Assembly: GCA_038373865.1 (NCBI GenBank)
Contig: JAXGGA010000461.1
Coordinates: 62,001-126,000, forward strand
Direction of reading: 5' to 3'
Origin: Uloborus plumipes
Lineage: Eukaryota > Arthropoda > Arachnida > Araneae > Uloboridae
Length of the DNA stretch: 64,000 nt
The notes under the pieces are model-generated. The model was given only the letters and a program-made list of their open reading frames with translations, searched no databases and had not been told where the DNA came from. Below, one piece after another: positions 51,521-62,470 of the stretch (position 1 is its first letter; every line of letters starts with the position of its first letter). A program made the translations under genes and the position numbers.

Positions 51521-52308
51521 TGCCTAAAAGGAAAAAAAAAAAAAAATTTACGCTTACAGGGAAAAAATTCGGTAATGAGTGTTTTTATTTTCAATGGTGA
51601 AAAATCAAATAACGAATTTCTCCGCATTAGTGCTTTCTTTTTCGTAAATCTGGATCGCATTTTTGTTGAGCCTAATGATAAAAAGGTTTCTATTTTCGCT
51701 TAAAAAAATAGGACTGCCTTAAAATCTTTTGATAAAAGTTTAATTATCATAAAAGATTCTCGAGCAGATACTTATGAATATATTTGCATGAATTATATTA
51801 ATATTCAATTTTTGAATTTTTCAATCAATTAAATTGTGTTCACGTAAAAATTAGCTTAAGAATCTCAAGATAACATTTTTGCACATATGTAAACTAGGTG
51901 ATTTATTTTATGTACTCAGAAAATAAAATAAAATCTAATTTAAATAAAAGCAATCGTAAAGCCTATTAAATATACAAGGATTAAATTTTAAAGTAATCGG
52001 GGTTTATTTACGAAAAATTCTCTACAAGTTTGCTTTTTAGTATTTCAGTTAATGCCGGTAAGCATTAATACTCTGATCTTTTCTCAAACATCATTTACCT
52101 TTGTGTTTACTTGCGTTTTTATTTGCCTTTTGATACAAAGCATAATTTTTTCCAAAAAAAAAAAAATGTGTTCTGAAACGCTAATATTTTAAGAGTTTTA
52201 TGGGTTAAAACGAACTATGTAATGTTAAAACGAGCATAATGCATACCTTTAACTTTAAAGAAGTAATCTGCAGTAAGTTACCCCCCTAAGCCAGAGCAAA
52301 GACAGAAC
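51521..52308. other. AT-rich sequence, no gene
   Basis: No gene or element was recognised. Confidence 0.5.
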
Positions 52309-52645
52309 TATAAGCAATATACCAACAGCTCGGTCATGACATCCTAAGACTGCAGTTTCAGCTTTGTTAGGAGCTCATCAGTCAGAAATAGTCAGTAATC
52401 GATATGGAGGCAGATGTTCTCTTATTGTAGTTAAGATTGCTTTCAAACTGGTAGATAAAATTTGATACAACGCAACGTAACGATAAGGTAATCAATTTTA
52501 TCTACCAGTTTGAATGCAGTCTCAGTTACTATAAAAGAATATCTGCCTCTATCTCGGTTATTGACTATTTCTGAGTGATGAGTTCAACAAGAACGAAACT
52601 GCAGTGTCAGGAAGTCACGACAGAGCTGTAGGTATATTGCTTATA
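52309..52645. repeat. Old fold-back repeat, about 160-bp arms
   Basis: Left arm 52,309-52,467 (TATAAGCAATATACCAACAG onwards) and right arm 52,488-52,645 are reverse complements with many substitutions and small indels, around a loop of about 20 nt. Landmarks in both arms are CAGAAATAGTCA, GAGGCAGAT and TTCAAACTGGTAGATAAAAT. It is visibly older than the palindromes at 17.4-18.5 kb. Confidence 0.85.
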
Positions 52646-53102
52646 TGTAGAAGTTCAGGGGATTTCTAAAATGCCGCTCAAAAAATGATTCTATTTTTTA
52701 TTTGCGGATATTCTTAGATAAATTGCATTTATGGACAAAACACGAGTAAAAAAAATATTCCCATATATGAGACAAAACTATCATTTTCACTTTTATTTGT
52801 AGAAGAATTATCTGCCAAATAAATAACGTTTTAATACAAGTTCTGTTACTAAATACTTTGGTTTCTCCTTATGTATTATAGTTTTCAAGATAAATTACCA
52901 ATTTATTCATTTTGAAAAATGTAATTTATTTTAGCAAGCATTTTCTCTACCTTCTCCAATTTATTTAATCGGGAAGTACATATTAAAAGAATGTCATCAA
53001 GTAACATTGCCGCAAAAGATCATTCTAGGCTCTTTAAAGAAGACGAATATGAATATTTTAAAATGAAGAAACAAAATAAAACATTTAACTGACTTCAGAC
53101 TA

Positions 53103-53590
53103 CACTGTAAAAAATATATGTTGTTTTTACAGTATAATGCAGTTAATTTTACAGTAATTTTGCAGTAATAAACTATAATTGCCAATGTTGCATATTAAAC
53201 TATAAAATTGCTAGTTTACAGTAATAAACTAAAATTGTTAGTTTCAGTTTATTACAGTGCATTTTACTGTTTTAAACAGGAATCTCTGCTGCCAGTATTA
53301 TACTGCTGTTTTTAGAGTATAATAAAGCTGATTTTATTGTAAAACTGCTAATTTCACATTAATAAACTTTAGAATTTCTAGTTTTACAGTAATAAACGGT
53401 AAAAAAAAGGACGTGAGTTCATAAACGGGTCCTGTGTAACCAAGTACACGAGCTCGAAATATGTGCTGTAAATAAACGGTAAAATAGCTAGTTTTACAGT
53501 TTATTACTGTTCTTTTACTGTTTTATACAGGAACCTCTTGCCAGAATTATACTGTAAGAATATTAACTTTTTTTTTTTTTTTGCAGTTTA
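53103..53590 (+). repeat. TACAGT-family dispersed repeat, copy F
   Basis: It begins CACTGTAAAAAATATATGTT and ends TTTTTTTTTTGCAGTTTA. About 60 bp of unrelated, more GC-rich sequence (roughly 53,408-53,468, including GACGTGAGTTCATAAACGGG) interrupts the core and is bracketed by a direct repeat of AATAAACGGTAAAA. Confidence 0.85.
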
Positions 53591-55221
53591 GAAATATATG
53601 TTAAAGTAGTTCGGAAAGTCCTGGCATATTTGATTTCATTCCTTGTAATTTATCCCTCTCCCCTCCCCAAACAAGTTAACGTAATCAAAGCACATTCCAT
53701 TGTTATTGTTCATTTTGATGCATAAATTCTCAGTGGCGTATCCTGAAAAATATTCGAAGAAAGATATGACTAAACTTCGATTGGGATATGGTTAGTTTTA
53801 GCCCTTTTCAATGGTGCAGAAAAATTCTTAACAACTGCCCTTACAAATGTTTTTGAAAAAAGCTGTAAAAAATCATCACCTTTTTAAATTTGATTTTTAA
53901 GCACAAGGAAACGAAACAAAACAAAATATGTAGGTTTTAAGTTCAGTTTTTAATTTTTTATTGGTATGAAATCAATTGGTTTCACCCTAGTTTTCTCGGG
54001 ATAATAATTACCTGCAACACGTACGAAGCCGAGATAACTCGGGATAATAAGGCAAGTGGTAAATTAGCGTCCTAAAATTGTGTTAAAGATTTAATGTATA
54101 ATATAATAACATCAGAGAAGAGTAGAAATATAGCCGTAAGAGAATGAGAAACCAGGAAGAGTAAAAGGATGCAAATCGGCAGATTTAAGACCTGTCGAAA
54201 AAGACAAATCAGCAGTGAGGAAAGCTGTTCATCCTCAGCCTATCAGCTGTTTTTCAAAAGCGATCGTTTGCGATTGCTAGTCACAACTTTCGAAAGCGAC
54301 AGTAAGTATAACTTTGTTTTTTTGAATTGCCTTTAACTCATAGGAACAAATAACTTTAATATAAAAGAAAGCTCCTGGGTCTTGATATCTGTTTTCTTAA
54401 ATTTCAGATTGCTTGGTACTTGTTGATGCAGAATCTTTGCAAAATGTAAATAGAGCCCCCCCCCCTCCCCCCTTTTTTGCATTGAAGTAAATTTTAAGGT
54501 CAACTATTTCATTTTATTTAATTTTTTTGTAATATTTTGAGTTGATTAAAAAAAACTAAGTTATACTTGCCTGTGGGACATCCTATCGCTGCTGAAAAGT
54601 TTTTACTCCAGTACTGATATTTTTTCTTCGTTTCTCTTCTGCAAGTAACTTTCTTTTCGACTATTTTAAAATTCTTTAGCTGGGTTATTCCAATGTGAAA
54701 GTTATTAGATTCCTAAAAAATTTTTACAGATACAGTTTAGTGGTGAAGTGTGATTCATGTGCCCTATTCAATGGAATAAAATTGCAATGACAATTCTATT
54801 TAATAACCCTATGCAAGAAATCCTCTCCATGAGTTTGCACGAGATAGAAGTAAGTACGATTGGTCTATAACTTTTAGGATCATTGTCCGTTTTATCTAGT
54901 TTTCTTATAGGGATAATGGGAAATTTTTTTCATTCCCGAGGGAGACGTCCAGAGTTCCAGGAAGTGTTAAAAATTTCAAGTAGTAAATCTTCACCCAGTT
55001 GACTTAGGTTGGACAACATTCGACCATGGATTCATGCCGAGCGATTTTCTAAAATTCATTTCGTGAAAGCAATTTCAAATCTTTCATTATAAAATCCTTA
55101 ATAAACAGTATTACCGCCGGAATTACATCGGCATTTATGAGGCATTTATTAAGTCTCTTGCAGACTTCGTGTTCATTTTATATTCTGGGATATTTAACTT
55201 CTTCACTGTATTAGTATCATA
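53591..55221. other. AT-rich sequence, no gene
   Basis: C-run near 54,458-54,470. A slightly higher-GC patch at 54,160-54,305 contains GCGATCGTTTGCGATTGC. No gene was recognised. Confidence 0.5.
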
Positions 55222-55838
55222 GCACTCAGCATAAAGTGAATGAATTTAGGACTCAATTTGCTGTTATGAATATTTTATTACGGTTCTTTATCATCATAAA
55301 TATCGGAGAAAAATACTTGTTTGTCTTCAAGTCCATAATTTTTCAGCCTCGTCTCAATTTTCTCTTTAAAGAACCATTAGCTACCTTTAAGTGCGAGAGT
55401 GGTTTAAAATTATGTTTTTTCACATATTAGATCATTTACCGGGAAACAGAATGTTTAAAAGGAAATGGTTAGTGTCATAATTTCTCGAAGGTTTAGCAAA
55501 AATACTTGCAGCATTATTGGGTGACAGTTCCAGTTGCATGTATTGAGATAAAAATGATTTCGAATCAGTTCAACGCTTTGCTTTTGAGATATGTACCTTT
55601 TTTTTTGCAGCACTAAACTCATGACACTCAGTGTAAAGTGAATGAATTTAGGACGCAATTCGTTGTTGTGAATGTTTTATTGCGGTTCTTTATCAACATA
55701 AATGTTCGAGAAAAATGCCCATTGTCTTCAGAACCCATAATTTTTCAGCCTCATGTCAATTTTCCCTTCAAAGAACCATTAGCAGCCTTTGAATGAAGTG
55801 CGAGAGTCATCGGAAATGATTAGTTTTTCCACATATTA
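55222..55838. repeat. Direct duplication, about 207-bp unit spaced 400 bp
   Basis: The segment 55,222-55,428 (CACTCAGCATAAAGTGAATG onwards) recurs at about 55,622-55,838 with scattered substitutions. Shared landmarks include TGAATTTAGGAC, GGTTCTTTATCA, CATAATTTTTCAGCCTC and AAGAACCATTAGC. The sequence between the copies is not repeated. Confidence 0.85.
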
Positions 55839-56029
55839 GTTGATTATCCGGGATACAGAGGGGGGATTGATGCGCCAGCTGTTGATAAAAATCCTCATCG
55901 AAATTAACGTAATTGAGGAGGCTCCCAGACTCTAAAAAGCGGCTCGCCCTTGACTTCCATGTTACCGTTTGACTCTTAAATAGGAAGCTTTGCGCCATTC
56001 CTTGCCTAGCTCATCAAAGATTCACGACT
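55839..56029. other. No gene recognised
   Basis: Short spacer between the duplication and the following GC-rich island. Confidence 0.4.
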
Positions 56030-56520
56030 CTTTTAGGCGTTACACGAGATTTGAATAATTGAAGGTCCAGTAAATTCATCGACGGATGACAGCGGAGGCT
56101 GCAGTAATCGGACGTTTAGCAGCGGTACTAACCTTTAATGGTTACCCGTGAAACAAGCGTTATCATCGAAAGCATTCATTTGAGTCCTTGCCTGCAGTTA
56201 AGAAGGGAGGCCAACGCCCAAAGCTTTTAGAGCTACAAGAGAGAGAGAGGGCTACACACCCTTCCCGCTATCGCTCCATCCGCAGCGAACGGGGAGTTAT
56301 TAGGCGGGGGGCGATTTTAATGTTGTCGTAATTGGGAGGGAGGGCGAAGCAGCCCACGGGTTCCCCAGAGTTTGCTTGCTTAAGCTTCTAATTAAATATT
56401 TGCGACTCAATTATTTTATTTAAGGCCTAAATAATTGAGTGATAAAGAGGAAAAAGAGCGAAAGAGGATACACTTCTTTGTCATCGGCTATGATTTGTAA
56501 ACCTATTGACGCCGTAGTTT
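56030..56520. promoter_or_regulatory. GC-rich island with ATTA dyad, candidate regulatory element
   Basis: Non-repetitive, CpG-bearing DNA. Near its end is a perfect 12-bp dyad ACTCAATTATTT (56,405-56,416) and AAATAATTGAGT (56,429-56,440), 12 bp apart, both holding an AATTA core. Upstream are CTAATTAAATATT, GTCGTAATTGGG and a GGCGGGGGGCG tract. Composition and homeodomain-type motifs resemble the islands at 35.3 and 51.3 kb. Function is inferred only. Confidence 0.35.
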
Positions 56521-59219
56521 TATTATTTAAACAGATTATTGATCATGCATTATGGAAAGTACGGAAGTAAAGTTGGGATTTATATAAAAATGCTGTGCAC
56601 TGAGATGGGCATAAAGTTTGAAGCAAAAATTGCAGTCGCGAAGGATTATCGAGGGGTTGGAAATAAGTTTGGAAATTTGAAATTTTCATCAACCGTGCAC
56701 TTGCTCACAATGGGGATTTATGTGAAAGGTAGACTGTTGAGTGTTTGACTTGAAGTTATGAAATAGCTAGGTATTCGTTGCAAAAACGTTGTCGCAAGTG
56801 GAACTGTTTTCACTTTTAAAAATGACCTGACCAGAAAGCAAATTTTCTCCATGAGTTTCAAAAAGCAAGGACTTACAATGATAAAAACATTAAGTTAAAA
56901 ATTAGATTCTAAAAATTATTTCTAAACTTGAAAATAATGATATTAATGATAAATAAAGGAGGAAGAGAAAAAAAACTCGTTTTTCACTAAAATCTTGATA
57001 CATGTCTGTATTCCTGAAATATCATCTAATTTTAATGGAAATGAGTCGCAATTTGGAAAAAAAAAAGTATGTATGCGATGTATTTTCTGTTTGATAGCAT
57101 CATACATTATACTGATGTTTGAAATGCATTAAAGTTCCTCGTAAAAGGTTTAGAGTGATTATTGCCTTGTACCTTGCGTCGATAGAGAGTATCAAATGTT
57201 GTTTGGACGAAGCTGTATTTTGTACGATGGACAATAATACTGTCTGTACAGATCAGTTTTGTCACAAAATTAGGAACACCCCGATGGCAGGTCCTGGGAG
57301 GTCACTATGACCTCCAAGAAGCTCGTTATTTGAAAAATGTTGTCTGACAATTCAGCAAACGTGGAGACAGTATTGTAATATCGTGGTTTTCTTAAATAAT
57401 AGCAGTTTTTCTACTATAGTATCTTCTACGAGCAATTAGACATAGGTATGTGTATCTGCTTGTGTTTAATCATTCGGTAAAGCAAGCTTAAACGATAAAA
57501 GTATTTTGTACCAAAAAAATCAACAGTTTGATATACATTTAAAAAGCTTACTTTAATTTTCAAGTATTCGATTAATGTTCATGAAATTTTTAAACAACAG
57601 CTCAAATTTAAAGCAGACATCTAAGTACATTAAGATGTAATGAAGATTGAATTAATGCAATTGCATGATGAGTCTAAAGAAAGTTACCTAAATTTTCTAT
57701 TACACTCTGAAATAAATCCTTTAACTATTTTAGAAATAAAGTACAGGGTGATAGAAGAAAAAATTCACTGAGATAGATTACGTTAAACCTCTTTAACCAC
57801 GCAATAGAATCGTAATAAAAAGTTACCACTTTATTTAAATTGAAATATTATTTTCCTTAAAAACGATTTGTGCTAAATTTTGATATACCTATAAAAATAC
57901 ATCTTTCGATAATCTTTTCATTTCTCTTAATCCCTATTACACAAGAAAGATAAAATTTAATGTTTTAACGCTTTTTGTATCAATAACGATAGCACCGAGA
58001 AAAAAAAAATGAAGAAAAGAAAGAGAAGAAGAATTATCCTTTGTAAGATAAGATGTATTCTTGTGTTAATTAATTTGGAGGAACACTAATGGACGAATGC
58101 CGCTACTAAGTGAGTTTCGTATCGATCTCGCTTCGAAAAGCCGACGAATATTCCAACTAGTTGCTTCTGGAGAAAGTGTTCGACCACTGCTGCGAAAACA
58201 CGGAAATATCGCATCTGCTTGCCTTGACATCCAAGAATAAGCTTCTGGAAGTTTCTTCGAAGTCTTGTATGCTGATGGCAAATGTATTGATAAAGTTCAC
58301 GAAAATATATTTGCTATTACAAATTTCAAAATATATTGAACCATTGACTATTGTGTACGGAATACCAACAGTTCAGTAACATTTGTTGTGTATGTTGCGG
58401 ATAATATACATAATTTCTGGGACCATTCAAAGGTTCAAAATATGTTGAAAATGTTATCAATGTCACTGAATTGTTGTGTACGGAACGCAAGCAGTTTTTT
58501 TTAATTTATCTTTTTATTTATGAGATTGAGAAAAGGGAATCTAAATCAATTGCAGCTCCTTCTAAGCAACAAATTAGGTAAATGTTTCAAAGCACAAGTA
58601 AATTGAAATTTGAATTTAGTAATTTTGCTTTTCGATACGATTTCCTTTTTCCTTTTTCTTAAGAATCTAAGAGAATGAATATTTATACCGAACAGGTACT
58701 TCTGCGATATTTCATCTTCTTTGACAAAATTGGATAGCCTTTAAGATGTACGTAATATTCAATTAAAAAAATTATGTATATTTACTAATTTTTGTTTTAT
58801 TGGATCAGCCGCTTTGCTGAATCAAAACTGTTTAGAACAAACTTGATATATTATAAGTGGCTGGTCACTGTATTTGCAAAAACAGGTTAGAAACTTCGTT
58901 AATTAGAAATAGGCGATGTTAATTCGTTGGCATTAAATTTTTGGCACCAGTGATCGCGCGAGGAATGTGTTTTCTTTGCATTCGTAAACCACAGACTAGT
59001 AATATAACTTTTATCATTAGTATGAGGCGTGAAAAAAGGTAAGAAAAATATATATTTGCATAGGATTACAATAAAACAACAGTTACCAAAATAAAATACT
59101 CGCACAAAAATTTGACGATTGCTCCAATTTCTCAGTTATCCAAACAACCCACTAAAGCAGATACAAGGAGTGAAATTGAAAATCACAGCTTAAATTAATT
59201 GCAAGCACTTTATTTCTTT
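56521..59219. other. AT-rich sequence, one short coding-like patch
   Basis: No convincing gene. At 58,070-58,240 a 56-codon + frame reads with a protein-like residue mix (LLSEFRIDLASKSRRIFQLV) and continues in frame past a stop to about 58,335. No family was recognised and no splice or promoter context is evident. Confidence 0.4.
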
Positions 59220-59327
59220 CCCAGGTAGCATAAATAACCTTTGAACGTTTTATAAACGGTTTTTAAGCGGTTGTTACAACGTTAATAACCATTTTACAAC
59301 CTTTAAAAAACGAAGTGTGTGCTTGGG
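59220..59327. repeat. Small MITE-like repeat (CCCAGGTAGCATAAATAACC)
   Basis: A 108-bp block starting CCCAGGTAGCATAAA and ending in TGTGTGCTTGGG. The inside is rich in AACGTT, AACGGTT and AACC with its complements. The left end resembles the outer end of the CGATGA-rich element at 44,682-45,099 (CCCAAGTAGCATCAA). Confidence 0.45.
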
Positions 59328-60264
59328 TTATTTTTTAATAAATAGGATGACAACAGGTAAAAATTATAAATCATTGATTTTTCCAGTTTTTTGCTAAAAA
59401 ATAAATCGCATGAAAGCAGAATTTTTACGTGATCTACATTTTACATTGTTAACTAAGCGATAATGATGAAAAAAAATCGCCCCCCTCCCCACCCCCCTAG
59501 AGCGATTGGCGCCGAAAATAAATAGGCGCTTTTTCCGCGTAGGTTCACTTTTGTTCCAAATTTCAAATAAATCGTAGCAATATTTCTTAAGGTATAACTG
59601 CCGCAATGAAATACGTAAGGCATAACTGCACTGCACTCCTTGGAGCTAATGGCGCCAAAGTTGAATCAGTTCTTATACCCTCTAAGATTTACCTGTCGAT
59701 TAATTTTTGTTTGATTATTTTCACCGATTCTTGAGAAATAGTAGTCACAATGAATGAGAAAACATATTTGGTTGATCAACTTGCCTTTGAGATATTGACA
59801 CCAGAATTGCATCAGCACCTATATCCTGCAGGGTCTACCTATGGATCAATTTTTGGTAGATTCCGCTCATTACTTCATGAGATTAACAGTCACCCAAAGT
59901 AGAAAAAACGTTCGATACCCCCCCCCCTGGAGGAATCGGTACCAAAACCTAATGGACGCCAATTCACATGGGGTGTAAGTGTACTTAATTTCGTGCGATT
60001 TCATGTAATAGTTTTTGAGCTAGAGCGGCCACAAAAAACCGGTCACTCACACACACACATATTTTTCAAAAATGGTTAAAATAGACTCAGTACACCTCAA
60101 AACGTTTAAATCGTCGAAATTCGGAAAAACTTTCACGAATCCAATACTTTCTTCAATATATTAGATAAGAATAAAAAATATTAAATCGCAACCCAACATC
60201 GAAATCCCAACAAAAATTGACTGAAAACTCCCTAGTGCGTAGCGGTCCACAAATTTGGAGCATT
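59328..60264. other. No gene recognised
   Basis: C-runs near 59,480-59,500 and 59,919-59,927 and a short (CA)n near 60,049-60,058. No coding or element structure was seen. Confidence 0.5.
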
Positions 60265-60380
60265 AGTCTGACTGAGGGCCAGGCTCCACATCAGCAGAAA
60301 AGCGACCGAAACCGAAGGCAGAAACCAAAAAGCGATTTTGGTCAGTTTTCTGCTGATGTGAAGCCAGGCCCAGAATGACT
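60265..60380. mobile_element. 116-bp MITE with GGGCCTGGCTTCACATCAGC ends
   Basis: The left end AGTCTGACTGAGGGCCAGGC and the reverse-complemented right end AGTCATTCTGGGCCTGGCTT pair, and both continue with CACATCAGCAGAAAA. Near-complete hairpin with a loop of about 35 nt. No coding capacity. Confidence 0.8.
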
Positions 60381-62102
60381 AATAGATTTTTAGAAAATGG
60401 TAGAGGTTTTTAGAAAGAGGTAGAGTTCCGCATTTTTTTTTTTTTTTTTGTATCTTTGAATGATGCAAAAAAATAATAATTAGCTGTGTGCTCACTAACA
60501 ACAGTTTAATTACGTAATATAAGGGGGAGGAATCCAAGGAAAATTGCAAACTAAAGCACTTACACCTTGAAGCAAATAAAATAAATAGCACTTAGAATTA
60601 AAAAAGGAAATCAAAGTAATTTCCTGATTTGAACAACTTTTCAAAACAATTCTGTGAACAAGAAAAACTTAATATACTCGAAGTCATCTCTGTCTGGTAA
60701 ATATTGACTCTACGCTTATTAGTGTGTCACTACCTAAAATTAGAAAAGCGCTGAATCAATTGCTGGTTTATTAGAAGTTACAATATCGTTCGGCAAATTT
60801 ATATCTGGAATCTTGATAGGTAAAACTACATAAAGAAACTGTTTTTTCCATAACAACAGCTTTACGGCACAATGTAACAAAAATATAAAAAAAATCCCTG
60901 GAATATTGCACATAGAGCACTTAAACCTGAAAGCAAATTAAACAAATTACATTTAGAATTAGAATTGAAATCAAATTTATTTCCTACTGCCAGAAACTTT
61001 TCAAAACAAACCTCGAAAATCTCGGCTCCTATTAAAAAAACCTCTCAAACTTTTTTCATTTACTCTGTTTAATTTTATTTTGAAAATATTTAGATATTAC
61101 CGTTCCTTTGTGCATAAATTCTTGCATTTAATTTTTACATTTGCCATTTGTCGCTAATGTAGAAAAGTAATCAGAAAACTACTTCTGTTCAAAAACTTTT
61201 AATATAACTAAGACATCTTCAAGTATTTTAGCTGGAGAACTTTTCCATCAAATTATGTTTGGGGAAAATAAGTTTAATGAACTTGAAGAAAAATACATTT
61301 TTCATGATTGCGTTTGATTAATAGGAAGACAATATTTTATGATATTTATCGCAAAATAAATTTGATTCACTCAACTTCACTTAATAAGAAAAATTTGATT
61401 TTATCAGAAAAATATTACAAAAACACAGTTTTTTCCCCATTTATTTTTAACTTCCTTAGAAAAAGGTTTTCATCTAACTTTGAAAAATAAGAAAAGAAAA
61501 AAAAACAGAACATTAAATGAACATTCAGTACTTAATTATCTACTTTCTCTCTATTAATATTTAAATCTCTTTTGATTTAAAAAATAAAAAAAAGTTAAGT
61601 AATTTCTTTCCCAGAATAATTAAAGTAGTGTAGCATTTTACTTTCAAATAAGATTTTGATATTAGAGTGGTAAATTCTAATTTTAATTTTTGATTTTTTT
61701 TCTTTGATCTTTCAGTGACTTAAATCATAAGTTTCCCTTTCATTATATGACTTGAGTTGAAATATACATAATGAAATAGCTTGTAACCTCATCTGTTTTT
61801 GTGTATGAAGTACACTTTCGGAATCGCACTAAATGGCATTTTTAAAGTAAAATCAAACATTATAGTTTTTGATCGCTCTAAATAAATGTGTCACAATTTC
61901 AAAATTAAGTTTCGTCAAAGTTGAATGTCATACAATGTAATTAAGGTTTGTAGCTTTGTTAATCAGTCTGTCTCTATGTATGCATTTTTTGAAGTTAAAG
62001 TAAGGCTAAAATCACTTGTCCAATTATATGAAAACTTGTATTAAAAAAATATTTTGAAAAAAAAAATGTACCAGCTTCTGAACGACACAGTTTCTTCTTA
62101 AG
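60381..62102. other. AT-rich sequence, no gene
   Basis: A T-run at about 60,433-60,449. A short segment around 60,545-60,600 (AGCACTTACACCTTGAAGCA) recurs, diverged, at about 60,915-60,975, so a weak duplication is present. No gene. Confidence 0.5.
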
Positions 62103-62470
62103 TACAGTGTAAAAAGTAGATGCTTGTTTTTATAGCATAATACAACTAATTTTACAGTGATAAACTGTAAAATTACTAATTTTACTGTAGTAGCCTGTCA
62201 AATTTCCAGTTTTCAGCAAAAAACTAAAATTGCTATTTTCACAGTTTATTACTGTGCATTTTATAGTTTTAAACTGGAACCTCTGCTGCCAGTATTATAC
62301 TGCTGTTTTTACAGCATTATACAGATAATTTTATGGTATTATTGCTAATTTTAGTGATAAGCTGTAAAATAGCTAGTTTTACAGTTTATTACTATGCTTT
62401 TACAGTTTTAAACTGGAACCTCTGCTGCCAGTATTGTACAGTAAAAACAACAGCTTATTTTTGCAGTTTA
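62103..62470 (+). repeat. TACAGT-family dispersed repeat, copy G
   Basis: It starts TACAGTGTAAAAAGTAGATG and ends TTATTTTTGCAGTTTA. Two versions of AACTGGAACCTCTGCTGCCA are present, showing that the unit is internally duplicated. It serves as the uninterrupted reference for the split copy at 29.5-32.1 kb. Confidence 0.9.

Noticed and set aside
57119..57310. 63-codon + frame with several cysteines
   Set aside because: No signal peptide or cysteine framework that fits a known family.
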